Source: a virus
Length of the DNA: 38,316 nucleotides
IMG/VR virus record: IMGVR_UViG_3300011254_000509
Location: 1-38,316 of that record
Direction: 5' to 3' (one strand)
Shown: piece after piece, positions 7,045 to 14,189 of the stretch
Layout of the letters: each line of letters begins with the position of its first letter
Position numbering within the stretch: the stretch's first letter is position 1
Notes under the pieces: model-generated
What the model saw: only the letters and a program-made list of their open reading frames with translations
Database searches by the model: none
What the model was told of the DNA's origin: nothing
Position numbers and translations under genes: made by a program

Positions 7045-7251
7045 ATGGCAAAAATGATGGCGTTATCGCTTGATCCAGAAGTCGAAGAAAAAGTGCAAGG
7101 TGCAGTTGATTCGGTACAGGATGAAGTTGATTTAACAAAAATGAAACACAACAGAAGAAAACTAACTCAGTCGAGAATATGCGCGACAGTATTAGAACGA
7201 TTTGTTGAAGACCCTATTGGGACATTAGAATTTTTAAAACTGAAAAAATGA
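7045..7251 (+). CDS. Small acidic/basic protein, unknown
   Basis: 68 residues starting MAKMMALSLDPEVEEKVQGA. An in-frame TTG at 7015 would extend it, but lies inside the -35/-7 region, so the ATG at 7045 is chosen. The first half is acidic, the second has a basic stretch (KMKHNRRKLTQSR) that could bind nucleic acid. It is the first gene behind a strong promoter and overlaps the next gene by ATGA. No family recognised; a small regulator or an SSB partner would fit. Confidence 0.6.
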   Translation: MAKMMALSLDPEVEEKVQGAVDSVQDEVDLTKMKHNRRKLTQSRICATVLERFVEDPIGTLEFLKLKK

Positions 7252-7601
7252 TCAAAGCAAGTATCAATTTAAGCGCGTTGAAACACGTGATGATGAAAAA
7301 GAACAACAAAGAAGGAAAAGAGATTACGGGTCTATTTATCCCTCTTGAAGTGAATCACCTTGAACAAGCCAAGAACGGAAACGTTTATTTAAATACGGTG
7401 GCGTTCAAAATGCAGGAGCCTAAAGAATGGGCCGACCACATTATAAAACACTCGCTTCCGAAAGAAGTTCGTGAATCGTGGACAGAGGAAGAGAAAAAGA
7501 ACGAGCCGATATTAGGTAATTTACAATCGTCTGCGTCTGGACAAGGAACTGGCGCGTTGAGTTCAGAGGTTGTTAGTGAGGATGACGACTTACCGTTTTA
7601 G
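7248..7601 (+). CDS. Single-stranded DNA-binding protein-like, with SSB-type acidic tip
   Basis: 117 residues. The N-terminal 60 form beta-rich segments (INLSALKHVMM, ITGLFIPLEVNHLEQ, NVYLNTVAFKM) that would suit a small OB fold. A Gly/Ser linker then leads to the C-terminal SEDDDLPF, the classic SSB tip that recruits replication partners. Together these point to a phage SSB, though the fold is inferred. A rho-independent terminator follows 10 bases after the stop. Confidence 0.65.
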   Translation: MIKASINLSALKHVMMKKNNKEGKEITGLFIPLEVNHLEQAKNGNVYLNTVAFKMQEPKEWADHIIKHSLPKEVRESWTEEEKKNEPILGNLQSSASGQGTGALSSEVVSEDDDLPF

Positions 7602-7610
7602 TTACGAATT

Positions 7611-7641
7611 AAGGCGATTTGAAAAATAATCGTCTTTTTTT
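7611..7641 (+). terminator. Rho-independent terminator after the SSB-like gene
   Basis: The arms aaggcgatt (7611-7619) and aatcgtctt (7628-7636) form a 9-bp stem with one G-T pair and an 8-base loop, followed by a run of T. Confidence 0.8.
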
Positions 7642-7643
7642 GT

Positions 7644-7673
7644 TTGCTAAATTTATTTATTTATATATATTTG
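7644..7673 (+). promoter_or_regulatory. Promoter of the YopX operon
   Basis: TTG (7644-7646), 19 bases, TATATTTG (7666-7673): perfect spacing and boxes. It comes directly after the terminator and 26 bases ahead of the ATG at 7700, so the genes from here to 9949 form a separate transcription unit. Confidence 0.75.
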
Positions 7674-7699
7674 TATTCGTAATTAAACATAGAGGAAAG

Positions 7700-8098
7700 A
7701 TGAAAAGAACAATAAAATTTAGAGCGTGGTTGGATTACATGGAAGAGGACGCTACAATGGAGTATTTTGATTTAGAAAACAGAATAAAGCAATATTGTGG
7801 TGAACACACCTATATAATGCAATTCACAGGCTTAACCGATAAGAACGGAGTAGAGATTTATGAAGGAGACCTGGTTAAATTAATGGAAGGGCACTCAGAC
7901 CATTTGAGTGAAACTTTTAGAGTATGTTTTCAAAATGGTTCATTTGGATTAATTAAGGAGTCGTTTAATGCTCACACGTCATTTGGTTTTTATTTTCAAA
8001 CAGCAATTAACAACGGAATTTTTTTAAATTATACTTCTGTAGATGGGTCTTGTTTTGAAATAATCGGAAACATTCACGAAAACCCTGAATTATTATGA
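7700..8098 (+). CDS. YopX-family protein
   Basis: 132 residues from the ATG at 7700, preceded by an AGAGGAAAG ribosome-binding site; an upstream TTG at 7619 lies in the terminator and is rejected. IKFRAWL at the start, then YIMQFTGLTDKNGVEIYEGDLV and IIGNIHENPELL at the end, are the marks of YopX proteins, common in phages of Bacillota and Bacteroidota. Their function is not known. It heads an operon of small genes and overlaps the next by ATGA. Confidence 0.88.
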   Translation: MKRTIKFRAWLDYMEEDATMEYFDLENRIKQYCGEHTYIMQFTGLTDKNGVEIYEGDLVKLMEGHSDHLSETFRVCFQNGSFGLIKESFNAHTSFGFYFQTAINNGIFLNYTSVDGSCFEIIGNIHENPELL

Positions 8099-8322
8099 AC
8101 GAAGAAAAGAAAATAACATGGCTTTCTGTAGTATTGTTCAGCATACTCCTAACAGGAATGGCTTTAAAGAAACAGTACCCACCAAAACAAGCGGTACAAT
8201 TACTTTATGACAAATGCCCTCACGACACGATAGATCCATCTAGGGATAGCATAGGCAGCATTAAAAGCTTCACTGTTGACGATAAGAGAAAGGTGTTTAT
8301 TAAGGAGGTGGCTAAGTATTAA
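8095..8322 (+). CDS. Small single-pass membrane protein
   Basis: 75 residues. MNEEKKI is followed by a hydrophobic helix (WLSVVLFSILLTGMAL, 9-24) and then a soluble tail with CPHDTIDPSRDS. It could be a signal anchor or uncleaved signal peptide exporting the tail to the periplasm. It overlaps YopX by ATGA. Unrecognised. Confidence 0.6.
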   Translation: MNEEKKITWLSVVLFSILLTGMALKKQYPPKQAVQLLYDKCPHDTIDPSRDSIGSIKSFTVDDKRKVFIKEVAKY

Positions 8323-8337
8323 TTTAAAAATAGGATT

Positions 8338-8544
8338 TTGAAAAACAAAACAAAAGAAGAGGTCTTAAATGATTTAGGTACAAAACTAATGACTAAGATT
8401 GACAAGGATTTTAGAAAATATCTAAGGGAATGTGCAGAGCATGGTATTGAATTACATCAATTTGGTGGGTTTATTAAGATGACTTTAGAAGATGGCAGGT
8501 GTAAAACAGAGGTTAATCTTTATCCTGAAATGATTAAATATTAA
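8338..8544 (+). CDS. Small charged protein, unknown, with TTG start
   Basis: 68 residues if it starts at TTG 8338 (MKNKTKEEVLNDL...), about 5 bases after TAGGA. The first ATG is at 8389 and would lose 17 helical residues. The body is a basic helix (KIDKDFRKYLREC) and a short beta-like end (HQFGGFIKMTLEDGRCKTEVNL). Unrecognised; it lies between two genes of the same operon with short gaps. Confidence 0.5.
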   Translation: MKNKTKEEVLNDLGTKLMTKIDKDFRKYLRECAEHGIELHQFGGFIKMTLEDGRCKTEVNLYPEMIKY

Positions 8545-8548
8545 GATT

Positions 8549-8968
8549 ATGAAAACAGAGAACAAAGAAGAGGCTAAGAGCCTAAGCATTAAGAATAAAA
8601 TTAGAGAGATATTAGTAAATCACTCTGATAATAAAAATGCTAATGATAAAATAGAAGTTGAGTTGTTAGATTTATTTCACCAAACCCGTTTCCACCCTGA
8701 AACATTTGAGAGGGTAGAGAAGCCAGACTTTTATTACATGTACGAAGACCATATAGATGATAGTATTGAGTGGGGATTTAGTAAAGAGGATATTGCATTA
8801 GGACTCTTAAAACAGTGCAAGGCTTACAATAACGCCCTAACCCTTGACCAACTATTAGAAAGGTGTAAGGAGATGAGGGAAGGATTAATTGATTTAAAGG
8901 ATAGTATTAATTCTGGTATTAATAAAAATGACTTGAAGACATTAATAAATCAAATGATTAAAAAATAA
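8549..8968 (+). CDS. Hypothetical helical protein
   Basis: 139 residues, ATG four bases after the previous stop. It is mostly helical and charged, with aromatic patches (HPETFERVEKPDFYYMYEDH, residues about 52-71). No motif is recognised. Position in the rightward operon suggests an early accessory role. Confidence 0.6.
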   Translation: MKTENKEEAKSLSIKNKIREILVNHSDNKNANDKIEVELLDLFHQTRFHPETFERVEKPDFYYMYEDHIDDSIEWGFSKEDIALGLLKQCKAYNNALTLDQLLERCKEMREGLIDLKDSINSGINKNDLKTLINQMIKK

Positions 8969-8972
8969 AACT

Positions 8973-9302
8973 ATGTTAGAAGGAAAAGCACAAGATAAGT
9001 TTGAAGAGTGGTTGATTAAGTGGTTAATTGAAAACGGCTTAAAGTTTCAATCAAAAAGAGCGTTGGTGTATTTCAATGATTTACCAAATGAATTTCAATG
9101 GGGGGTCTTTCAGGATTGGGCTGATAGTTTGGGGTATCACATGGAGACGGTTTTGGAAGAGTGGGGATTTGATATGTCAGAGACAATTCATGTCACATCA
9201 TTTAGGATAGGCATTCATGAAAGTGAAACAAACTATGACACAAGACCGCAAGCCAGAGAAGCAGCAATAAACAAACTAAACACTTTGATAAATGAAGGAT
9301 AA
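8973..9302 (+). CDS. Hypothetical protein
   Basis: 109 residues, starting four bases after the previous stop. Trp-rich N-terminal half (EEWLIKWLIEN, EFQWGVFQDWADSLGYHMET) and a C-terminal FRIGIHESETNYDTRPQAR segment like short beta-alpha units of phage accessory proteins. Unrecognised. The next gene starts inside its end (ATG 9292). Confidence 0.6.
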   Translation: MLEGKAQDKFEEWLIKWLIENGLKFQSKRALVYFNDLPNEFQWGVFQDWADSLGYHMETVLEEWGFDMSETIHVTSFRIGIHESETNYDTRPQAREAAINKLNTLINEG

Positions 9303-9441
9303 AGAAATAATTGAGATTGTAGAACAATTAGTTGAAGCAACTGAAGAACTTAATGGGGAATTTCAAGAAGGTTGGGATGGTGTTATTCAAGACGGTAAAA
9401 AGCTATTAAAACATTTAAACGAATTAATCAATAATAAATAG
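9292..9441 (+). CDS. Small acidic protein (49 aa)
   Basis: ATG at 9292 overlaps the previous gene by 11 bases; TAG at 9439-9441. MKDKEIIEIVEQLVEATEEL and the later WDGVIQDGKKLLKHLNELI form two amphipathic helices with strong negative charge. Tight packing on both sides supports it. Unrecognised; small acidic phage proteins are sometimes inhibitors of DNA-binding host enzymes, but nothing here proves that. Confidence 0.55.
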   Translation: MKDKEIIEIVEQLVEATEELNGEFQEGWDGVIQDGKKLLKHLNELINNK

Positions 9442-9446
9442 AGAAG

Positions 9447-9620
9447 ATGTACGTAAACGTTAGAATAAAAACCTTAAATAATGACTTAGCTACAATAAAA
9501 GTTGAGATTCCTAAAGACTTGAGAGATTATGATTATGACACTTTGAATGATGTTGTAAGTGATTATCTTGATGATAATGTAACAGAGGTTAAATGGTTTA
9601 GAATAATACAAACACTATGA
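9447..9620 (+). CDS. Small protein (57 aa), unknown
   Basis: ATG 9447 follows a GAGAAG site five bases after the previous stop, and the TGA overlaps the next ATG (ATGA at 9617). It has a beta-like start (MYVNVRIKTLNNDLATIKVEI) in which residues alternate, and an acidic end with DYDYDTLNDVVSDYLDDN. Operon packing on both sides supports a real gene. Confidence 0.6.
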   Translation: MYVNVRIKTLNNDLATIKVEIPKDLRDYDYDTLNDVVSDYLDDNVTEVKWFRIIQTL

Positions 9621-9949
9621 ACAACAAGAGATACAATCAAGAAGGTGAAGAGGTTACAAATCCAATGATAGGAATGTATTATGGGTGTACTCTTCAATTA
9701 GACTGCGAACGTTACAATGAGGCCAAAACCATTAAACAATGGATAGAACTAGCTGAAGAGAGAGGTGAGTTATTAATTGTAGCTGGCCGAATAGCTAGAG
9801 ATAAAGAAAGTGAGCTCAAAGCAAAGGATAAATCAATCAAATCCTACGACATCCAAGTAGGTGAGTTACAAAACGAAGTGAACGTTACAAGGCAAGAACT
9901 TGAAAGGCTAAAGAAAGTAATGAGTGATTTAGGACTGAAGAACTACTAA
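9617..9949 (+). CDS. Coiled-coil protein, unknown
   Basis: 110 residues; the last gene of the rightward operon. The first third holds CTLQLDCERY; from about residue 58 to the end a long charged helix (KESELKAKDKSIK...LQNEVNVTRQELERLKKVM) makes a coiled coil. It could be an oligomeric scaffold or regulator. No family recognised. Confidence 0.6.
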   Translation: MNNKRYNQEGEEVTNPMIGMYYGCTLQLDCERYNEAKTIKQWIELAEERGELLIVAGRIARDKESELKAKDKSIKSYDIQVGELQNEVNVTRQELERLKKVMSDLGLKNY

Positions 9950-10049
9950 AACAATAAAGAAAGCAGAGGGTTAATTAGAAGGGCGCTAATATAAATCAAT
10001 TATTAATAAACACCTACTTGGTTGGGTGATGGGTTTAAAAGCCCTCTGT
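9950..10049. terminator. Convergent intergenic region, possible two-way terminator
   Basis: It lies between the ends of the rightward operon and the leftward lysis genes. CAGAGGG (9964-9970) and CCCTCTG (10042-10048) are perfect complements 71 bases apart and would fold the whole spacer into one stem with internal structure. Reading rightward it ends in gttta, so it is not a classical terminator. Confidence 0.4.
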
Positions 10050-10397
10050 TTACTTAACCAAGAAAACAACCCAACCAACTAGCGCACCACCTAACCATAA
10101 AGACAAAAAAGTCCGTTGCCTTCTTAACCTAGTTATTTCATTTCGCTGCCCATATACGAGGGATTCACCAATTTGAATTTGATCTTGCTTTTCATCCAGA
10201 ATTTCGTAAAGTAGTTGTATTTCTTCTTCATTGATTTTATTTAACGAATCGGCAAAGATATACTTTTCATGTGAGGCAGCAAGTATTTTAACGGTGGATA
10301 TTGGTAAGCATAAGGTGTCCAATTCTTGCGCGTAAACTATCTTTTGAAATGTCAGTATAAACAGAATCAATACTGTTAAGCGTGTCTTTAAGTTCAT
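10050..10397 (-). CDS. Outer spanin-like/periplasmic lysis protein
   Basis: 115 residues from ATG 10397 (a start 21 bases upstream is possible). It has a signal peptide (MNLKTRLTVLILFILTF... cleaved near VYA-QE), a helical periplasmic part with a coiled coil (NEEEIQLLYEILDEKQDQI) and a C-terminal membrane segment (LSLWLGGALVGWVVFLV). It has no lipobox Cys. Its beginning overlaps the end of the preceding gene by over 100 bases in another frame, as Rz1 does in Rz. A spanin-like role is inferred from that and from the lysis neighbours. Confidence 0.55.
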   Translation of the reverse strand: MNLKTRLTVLILFILTFQKIVYAQELDTLCLPISTVKILAASHEKYIFADSLNKINEEEIQLLYEILDEKQDQIQIGESLVYGQRNEITRLRRQRTFLSLWLGGALVGWVVFLVK

Positions 10398-10563
10398 GTT
10401 TTTTTGGTTGAAGTTCATTAATTAGCAAAACTAAAGAATCAACTCTGTATTGTGACTCTTTTAACTGTTCTTGATGGTACGTGTTATTTTCTGGTTCAGG
10501 CTTAACGAGCAGAAAAACAACAATCATAACCAAAACTATTATGATAATGTTGTTCGTTTTCAT
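10288..10563 (-). CDS. Inner spanin-like protein (Rz-like)
   Basis: 91 residues. An N-terminal membrane helix (NIIIIVLVMIVVFLLV, 5-20) is followed by a periplasmic helical domain with coiled-coil character (YHQEQLKESQYRVDSLVLLI). This is the layout of an i-spanin or a Rz-like protein. ATGA overlap with the DUF5675 gene upstream, and a long out-of-frame overlap with the next gene. Sequence alone cannot prove spanin function. Confidence 0.6.
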   Translation of the reverse strand: MKTNNIIIIVLVMIVVFLLVKPEPENNTYHQEQLKESQYRVDSLVLLINELQPKKHELKDTLNSIDSVYTDISKDSLRARIGHLMLTNIHR

Positions 10564-10970
10564 ATCGTTACGATTTCCAACTCTTCCATTTTACACTCAA
10601 CCATTCCGGCCAGTGCCTTCTTGCTCGAAACGTTATCTGGAATACCGTCATTTGTAATGTCGTACTGATCAGAACCAGGAAGAATACAGCCAAGCGTATG
10701 TTTAAAATGCGTACCCGAATGAATTAGAATACCTGAACGGCCCGGAACGTTATGAACCCTATAACACCACCCAAACTTCCTATGGTTTTCGATTGTCACA
10801 GGGTAGATTCCTTCAGGAATGCAAGATTTTCGTATTTCGTTTCCTTCGATTCCATCATTATTTAAGTCAGGCAGTTCTAGTGTATAGCATTTAAAATCGT
10901 CACACTGAAATTCTCCCAAAGTTTGTTGAGCGTCTTTTGAAACTCTGTATATTATTCCTCTTTTTTTCAT
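10560..10970 (-). CDS. DUF5675 protein, L,D-transpeptidase-like, lysis candidate
   Basis: 136 residues. LPDLNNDG, IPEGIYPVTI, GRSGILIHSGTH and HTLGCILPG are the hallmarks of DUF5675. H84 and T-L-G-C95 are arranged like the HxnSxGC active site of YkuD-type enzymes, so action on peptidoglycan cross-links is plausible. Phages often carry it beside lysis genes, as here with the papain-like and spanin-like genes. Enzyme activity is inferred. Confidence 0.78.
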   Translation of the reverse strand: MKKRGIIYRVSKDAQQTLGEFQCDDFKCYTLELPDLNNDGIEGNEIRKSCIPEGIYPVTIENHRKFGWCYRVHNVPGRSGILIHSGTHFKHTLGCILPGSDQYDITNDGIPDNVSSKKALAGMVECKMEELEIVTI

Positions 10971-11470
10971 ATCGTTTCTGTTCTTAGTTTACCGAATTGC
11001 CTTAAATGTTTTTCAATATCAATTGGAGTAAGTTTATACGGCTCTAAGTATTGTTTAAATCCATTCTGAACCATAAAATAGGCTATAACATTAGCTAATA
11101 ATTCACTGCAAAACTGCTTTTTTGTGTTTTTTTTATATAGTTTGTGAGTTTGATTAAAAAAGAAAAGGATATTTGCCCAATAATCATAACCAGTTACTAA
11201 ATGTTTAAATCCTTCGTAAACTGACATATCAAACATTTCTTCAGGTAAATCTGAATAAATAAATATTGTTGTACCTTCTCTCCCTTTCTTCCAATCTTCA
11301 AAAGGTATATCCCGCACTCCTTCCCCCGCTACTGACTCATAAACTATCCCTTCATTCATCCAAGCAATATGATCAAAAGCACCGTTTGTTTTCATTCGAG
11401 TTATACCATTTACCCAAGAAATAGGCTTTCTTAATTTTACAGGACGATTTGTCAATATTACCTCAATCAT
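10967..11470 (-). CDS. Permuted papain-like (YiiX/NlpC-P60 type) cysteine hydrolase
   Basis: 167 residues from ATG 11470, which overlaps the previous stop; a GTG nine bases upstream is possible. AFDHIAWM (H34) and QFCSELLANVI (C121, with the SE that follows) give the His-before-Cys order of permuted papain-fold amidases of the YiiX/YaeF group. Such enzymes cut amide bonds; next to DUF5675 and spanin-like genes a cell-wall (endolysin) role is likely. An acyl-transfer role cannot be excluded. Confidence 0.65.
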   Translation of the reverse strand: MIEVILTNRPVKLRKPISWVNGITRMKTNGAFDHIAWMNEGIVYESVAGEGVRDIPFEDWKKGREGTTIFIYSDLPEEMFDMSVYEGFKHLVTGYDYWANILFFFNQTHKLYKKNTKKQFCSELLANVIAYFMVQNGFKQYLEPYKLTPIDIEKHLRQFGKLRTETI

Positions 11471-12017
11471 AGTTTTCACTTATGTATGTTGTTATAGTTA
11501 GATTGATTCTATCGAATAGATCTTGAGTGAAATAAGCGTCAATAGTCAATAAATCCAATTCTTCTTTTGCTGTAACCCACCACCCACGATCTATATTCAA
11601 CTTTACTTTTTCAAGTTTCTGTTCTATAGACTTGTTGACTACTCGTGGTAAGTTTTTACCTTTTGAGTTCACTCTCAACTCTGACATTAAGTCCCTAGAC
11701 ATTTTTCTCCCGTCCGTTATCCTTTTAATATATAGTTTTGACTCTATTTTAATTGCATTCTTCTGTTCAGAGTCATTTATCGGATCTCCGATTACATCTA
11801 TTAAATAACTTAAACAATCTTGAACATTATCAAAATGATTATTTTTTTCATCTAGTATATTTCTATAATCCAAATTATATAAGGCAAATTTATGAAGTTC
11901 CAAATGTTCTATGAAAATACTATCGCCTTGATTATAAGCTTTATATTCATATATAGGAAAATAATCATTTTGTATAATGAAATTATCTGAGTATTCTGAT
12001 TTAAATATTTTATCCAT
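11463..12017 (-). CDS. Hypothetical protein between fibre and lysis genes
   Basis: 184 residues, AT-rich codons. The N-terminal part is aromatic and acidic (YSDNFIIQNDYFPIYEYKAY); the C-terminal part is helical (RVVNKSIEQKLEKVKLNI, then WWVTAKEELDLL). No membrane segment, no recognised motif. It starts three bases after the fibre gene, so it may be a tail accessory such as a fibre chaperone. Confidence 0.6.
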   Translation of the reverse strand: MDKIFKSEYSDNFIIQNDYFPIYEYKAYNQGDSIFIEHLELHKFALYNLDYRNILDEKNNHFDNVQDCLSYLIDVIGDPINDSEQKNAIKIESKLYIKRITDGRKMSRDLMSELRVNSKGKNLPRVVNKSIEQKLEKVKLNIDRGWWVTAKEELDLLTIDAYFTQDLFDRINLTITTYISENYD

Positions 12018-12019
12018 AA

Positions 12020-12649
12020 TTAGTTAATTCTTGACAAAACAAAATTAATGTTGTACACATCACAATTAGTATTTGCATTCAATATTATCTCCAAACCATT
12101 TAATAAGAATGTGTCAAGAGAATAAATCAAAGTTGATATTGAAATTGCTGAAGGGCTTCCGCTAATTCTTAACTCCGAACTTCTTTGGTCGATTACAATT
12201 TGAGACAATACACCTGTGCCAATAGATAGCTTTGTTAGTAATTGTCTACTGTTTGCACTCGGAGTGCATAAAAAAGTAATTCTAAATATATAAGAAGCTC
12301 CAAGCAAAGGGCTCGTGATTCTGTTCGCTGTATCATCAAAAAAGTCGTCTACGTCATACCCTTCAGGTGCGTATGTGTCAATAGTTGAGTCTGCTGTAAA
12401 TGTCAGTACTGTATCTGTATTTGAAGGCAAAGAAAAAGGACTACCACTTGTTTGAGTTTCGTCCGTCATAGTCACCCATCCCAACTGATCAATTCCTCCA
12501 CCAGTACCGTAAATAGTATCTACTCCACTTGAATCTCTTTTTGTCAGTAAATTGTTATTGTTACTATCTAAAAACAAAAAATACCCCCCAGATTGAGGGT
12601 TACCAATTGTTGTTCCGTCTGCTGTTCCTAAGTCTATTAATGCACTCAT
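12020..12649 (-). CDS. Tail fibre/receptor-binding-like structural protein
   Basis: 209 residues, rich in Ser, Thr, Asn and beta strands. LIDLGTADGTTIGNP...GGYFLFLDSNNNNLLTKRDS at the start is typical of proteins that begin a trimeric phage fibre, and the rest (TFTADSTIDTYAPEGYDVDDFF) resembles a jelly-roll or C1q-like tip. Its place at the end of the tail genes supports a host-binding role. Confidence 0.6.
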   Translation of the reverse strand: MSALIDLGTADGTTIGNPQSGGYFLFLDSNNNNLLTKRDSSGVDTIYGTGGGIDQLGWVTMTDETQTSGSPFSLPSNTDTVLTFTADSTIDTYAPEGYDVDDFFDDTANRITSPLLGASYIFRITFLCTPSANSRQLLTKLSIGTGVLSQIVIDQRSSELRISGSPSAISISTLIYSLDTFLLNGLEIILNANTNCDVYNINFVLSRIN

Positions 12650-12650
12650 T

Positions 12651-12854
12651 TTATATCAGTATTAGTTGACCTCTAATTATTAAACGTCCATAAAGATTCA
12701 ACCTGTTATGAACTACCATTTGTTTACCCTCTTCAACTTTGAATACTTGCCTATCATCAATTTGAAAAACACTAGAGTGATGGTCTTCATCAGGAGTTCT
12801 TGACAAGTCAATAGAGGTATTGTTTTTTATATTTCTTTTTGCTAGATTAATCAA
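12651..12854 (-). CDS. Small beta-rich tail protein
   Basis: 67 residues. The end, VEEGKQMVVHNRLNLYGRLI then IRGQLILI, has the regular two-strand pattern of a beta-solenoid turn, often found in fibre connectors. The gene lies between two tail genes, overlapping one by 8 bases. No family recognised. Confidence 0.55.
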   Translation of the reverse strand: MINLAKRNIKNNTSIDLSRTPDEDHHSSVFQIDDRQVFKVEEGKQMVVHNRLNLYGRLIIRGQLILI

Positions 12855-13191
12855 TTTTGACGAATTTAAAAGTTACGTTACCATCCGAACTATTTGCAGT
12901 GTACGATATTCTGAAATATTTATGAATCATATTGTCATCTCTAAAATATTCGCTTATAGGAATATCTGTTGATTCATCTTGATAATTAAACCATGTCGAG
13001 TTATCGTCACTCACTTGAAGAGTAACAGAAGGATCTCCTGTAGTATGCGTACTAGAACAGTATAAAACCCAACCCTTAATCCAATCAATCAAATTAATTC
13101 CAGCAGTTGTAAAATCTGTGACTCCTGTGTATCCATCTATTGCCGTAGCTGTAGCCTCTTCATAGAAAATTACGTAATCTTGTTTAGCCAT
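12847..13191 (-). CDS. Small structural protein, beta-sandwich-like
   Basis: 114 residues. LQVSDDNSTWFNYQ...YFRISYTANSSDGNVTFKFVKI follows the strand pattern of discoidin/galactose-binding or similar phage beta sandwiches (SxDxxxW and a final KFVKI strand). TAATG coupling to the previous tail gene. Likely a tail-tip or fibre part. Confidence 0.6.
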   Translation of the reverse strand: MAKQDYVIFYEEATATAIDGYTGVTDFTTAGINLIDWIKGWVLYCSSTHTTGDPSVTLQVSDDNSTWFNYQDESTDIPISEYFRDDNMIHKYFRISYTANSSDGNVTFKFVKID

Positions 13192-14189
13192 TAGTTGTTA
13201 GTTTTGTAAATGTTGTCATATTCATAGGCCATATCAAAAGAATAAGTTTTCCTTATAGATGTAGCACTAGGATTATTCAAATTCATTCCTTCACGCCTTA
13301 CCGGGAGGTTAACGTATTGATTTGCTTGATAATTTCTAGGGTCTACAACATGATTGTAGACGTTATAATCCGTGACATAAATTTCACTACCGAATAAATC
13401 ATCAAAGACAACCGGCATAACCTGAATCGAACTAAGCAAATGCAAGTCCAGTTGATAAGTTGGTCTAAGTTGGTCTTTTACTTGATAAGTTGAAAGATTA
13501 GAATTATTTAATACTAGATGATCATTCTCCACCTCATTGGATTTGAAATAGAATCTACCTGGCAATCTTGTTTGCTGTTCGAAATATATTCTCTCTGTAT
13601 CAGGTGTAAGTTGTGAATAATTTAACTGAATGTTTGAATAGTCGTTACCATGATGCAATTCACCTTTATTTTTAGAATAAATTCTAACAGTACCATTTGC
13701 AGCCTTATCTGTGTAAGGCATAAGTCTAAACACAGGAGATTGATATTGATTAATCACACCCCCGCCAAAATTAGAATTCTCCACAAGGCTAAATTGATAA
13801 CGTCCATATCCAAGTGTGTTCCAAATGTCGTAAAACGAAACTTTAAACCAGAAATAGTTTTTACCTTCATTCAAAACTCCGTGAGTTCCATCTAATAAAG
13901 TGGTGATAACTCCCGTATCAATATTTGTAACAGTTCGAGTAATTACCGAAGCAGATAAAGGTGGATTGTTTACAGTAGGAATAAACAAAGAGTGCCAATC
14001 GTTCTTCAATTCGTCAGCTCCCGTTTCATCTGTGAACACTTTTAAATCAGGAACACATTGAACAAAACAAGTGCAAAACTCTCTGTCGAAATCAACAGTA
14101 GTTTTTCTTATAACGGGCACTTCATCACTTTTGGTTGAAAAGTACTTTGGCGTTTCTAGGCTAGTAGATGTTTGGTTTAATATTATCAT
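13191..14189 (-). CDS. Tail/baseplate structural protein
   Basis: 332 residues, beta-rich, few charged helices. ATGA overlap with the large tail protein before it and TAATG with the small beta protein after it show a linked tail module. No family motif recognised; place in the order suggests a baseplate wing or fibre-attachment protein. Confidence 0.65.
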   Translation of the reverse strand: MIILNQTSTSLETPKYFSTKSDEVPVIRKTTVDFDREFCTCFVQCVPDLKVFTDETGADELKNDWHSLFIPTVNNPPLSASVITRTVTNIDTGVITTLLDGTHGVLNEGKNYFWFKVSFYDIWNTLGYGRYQFSLVENSNFGGGVINQYQSPVFRLMPYTDKAANGTVRIYSKNKGELHHGNDYSNIQLNYSQLTPDTERIYFEQQTRLPGRFYFKSNEVENDHLVLNNSNLSTYQVKDQLRPTYQLDLHLLSSIQVMPVVFDDLFGSEIYVTDYNVYNHVVDPRNYQANQYVNLPVRREGMNLNNPSATSIRKTYSFDMAYEYDNIYKTNN

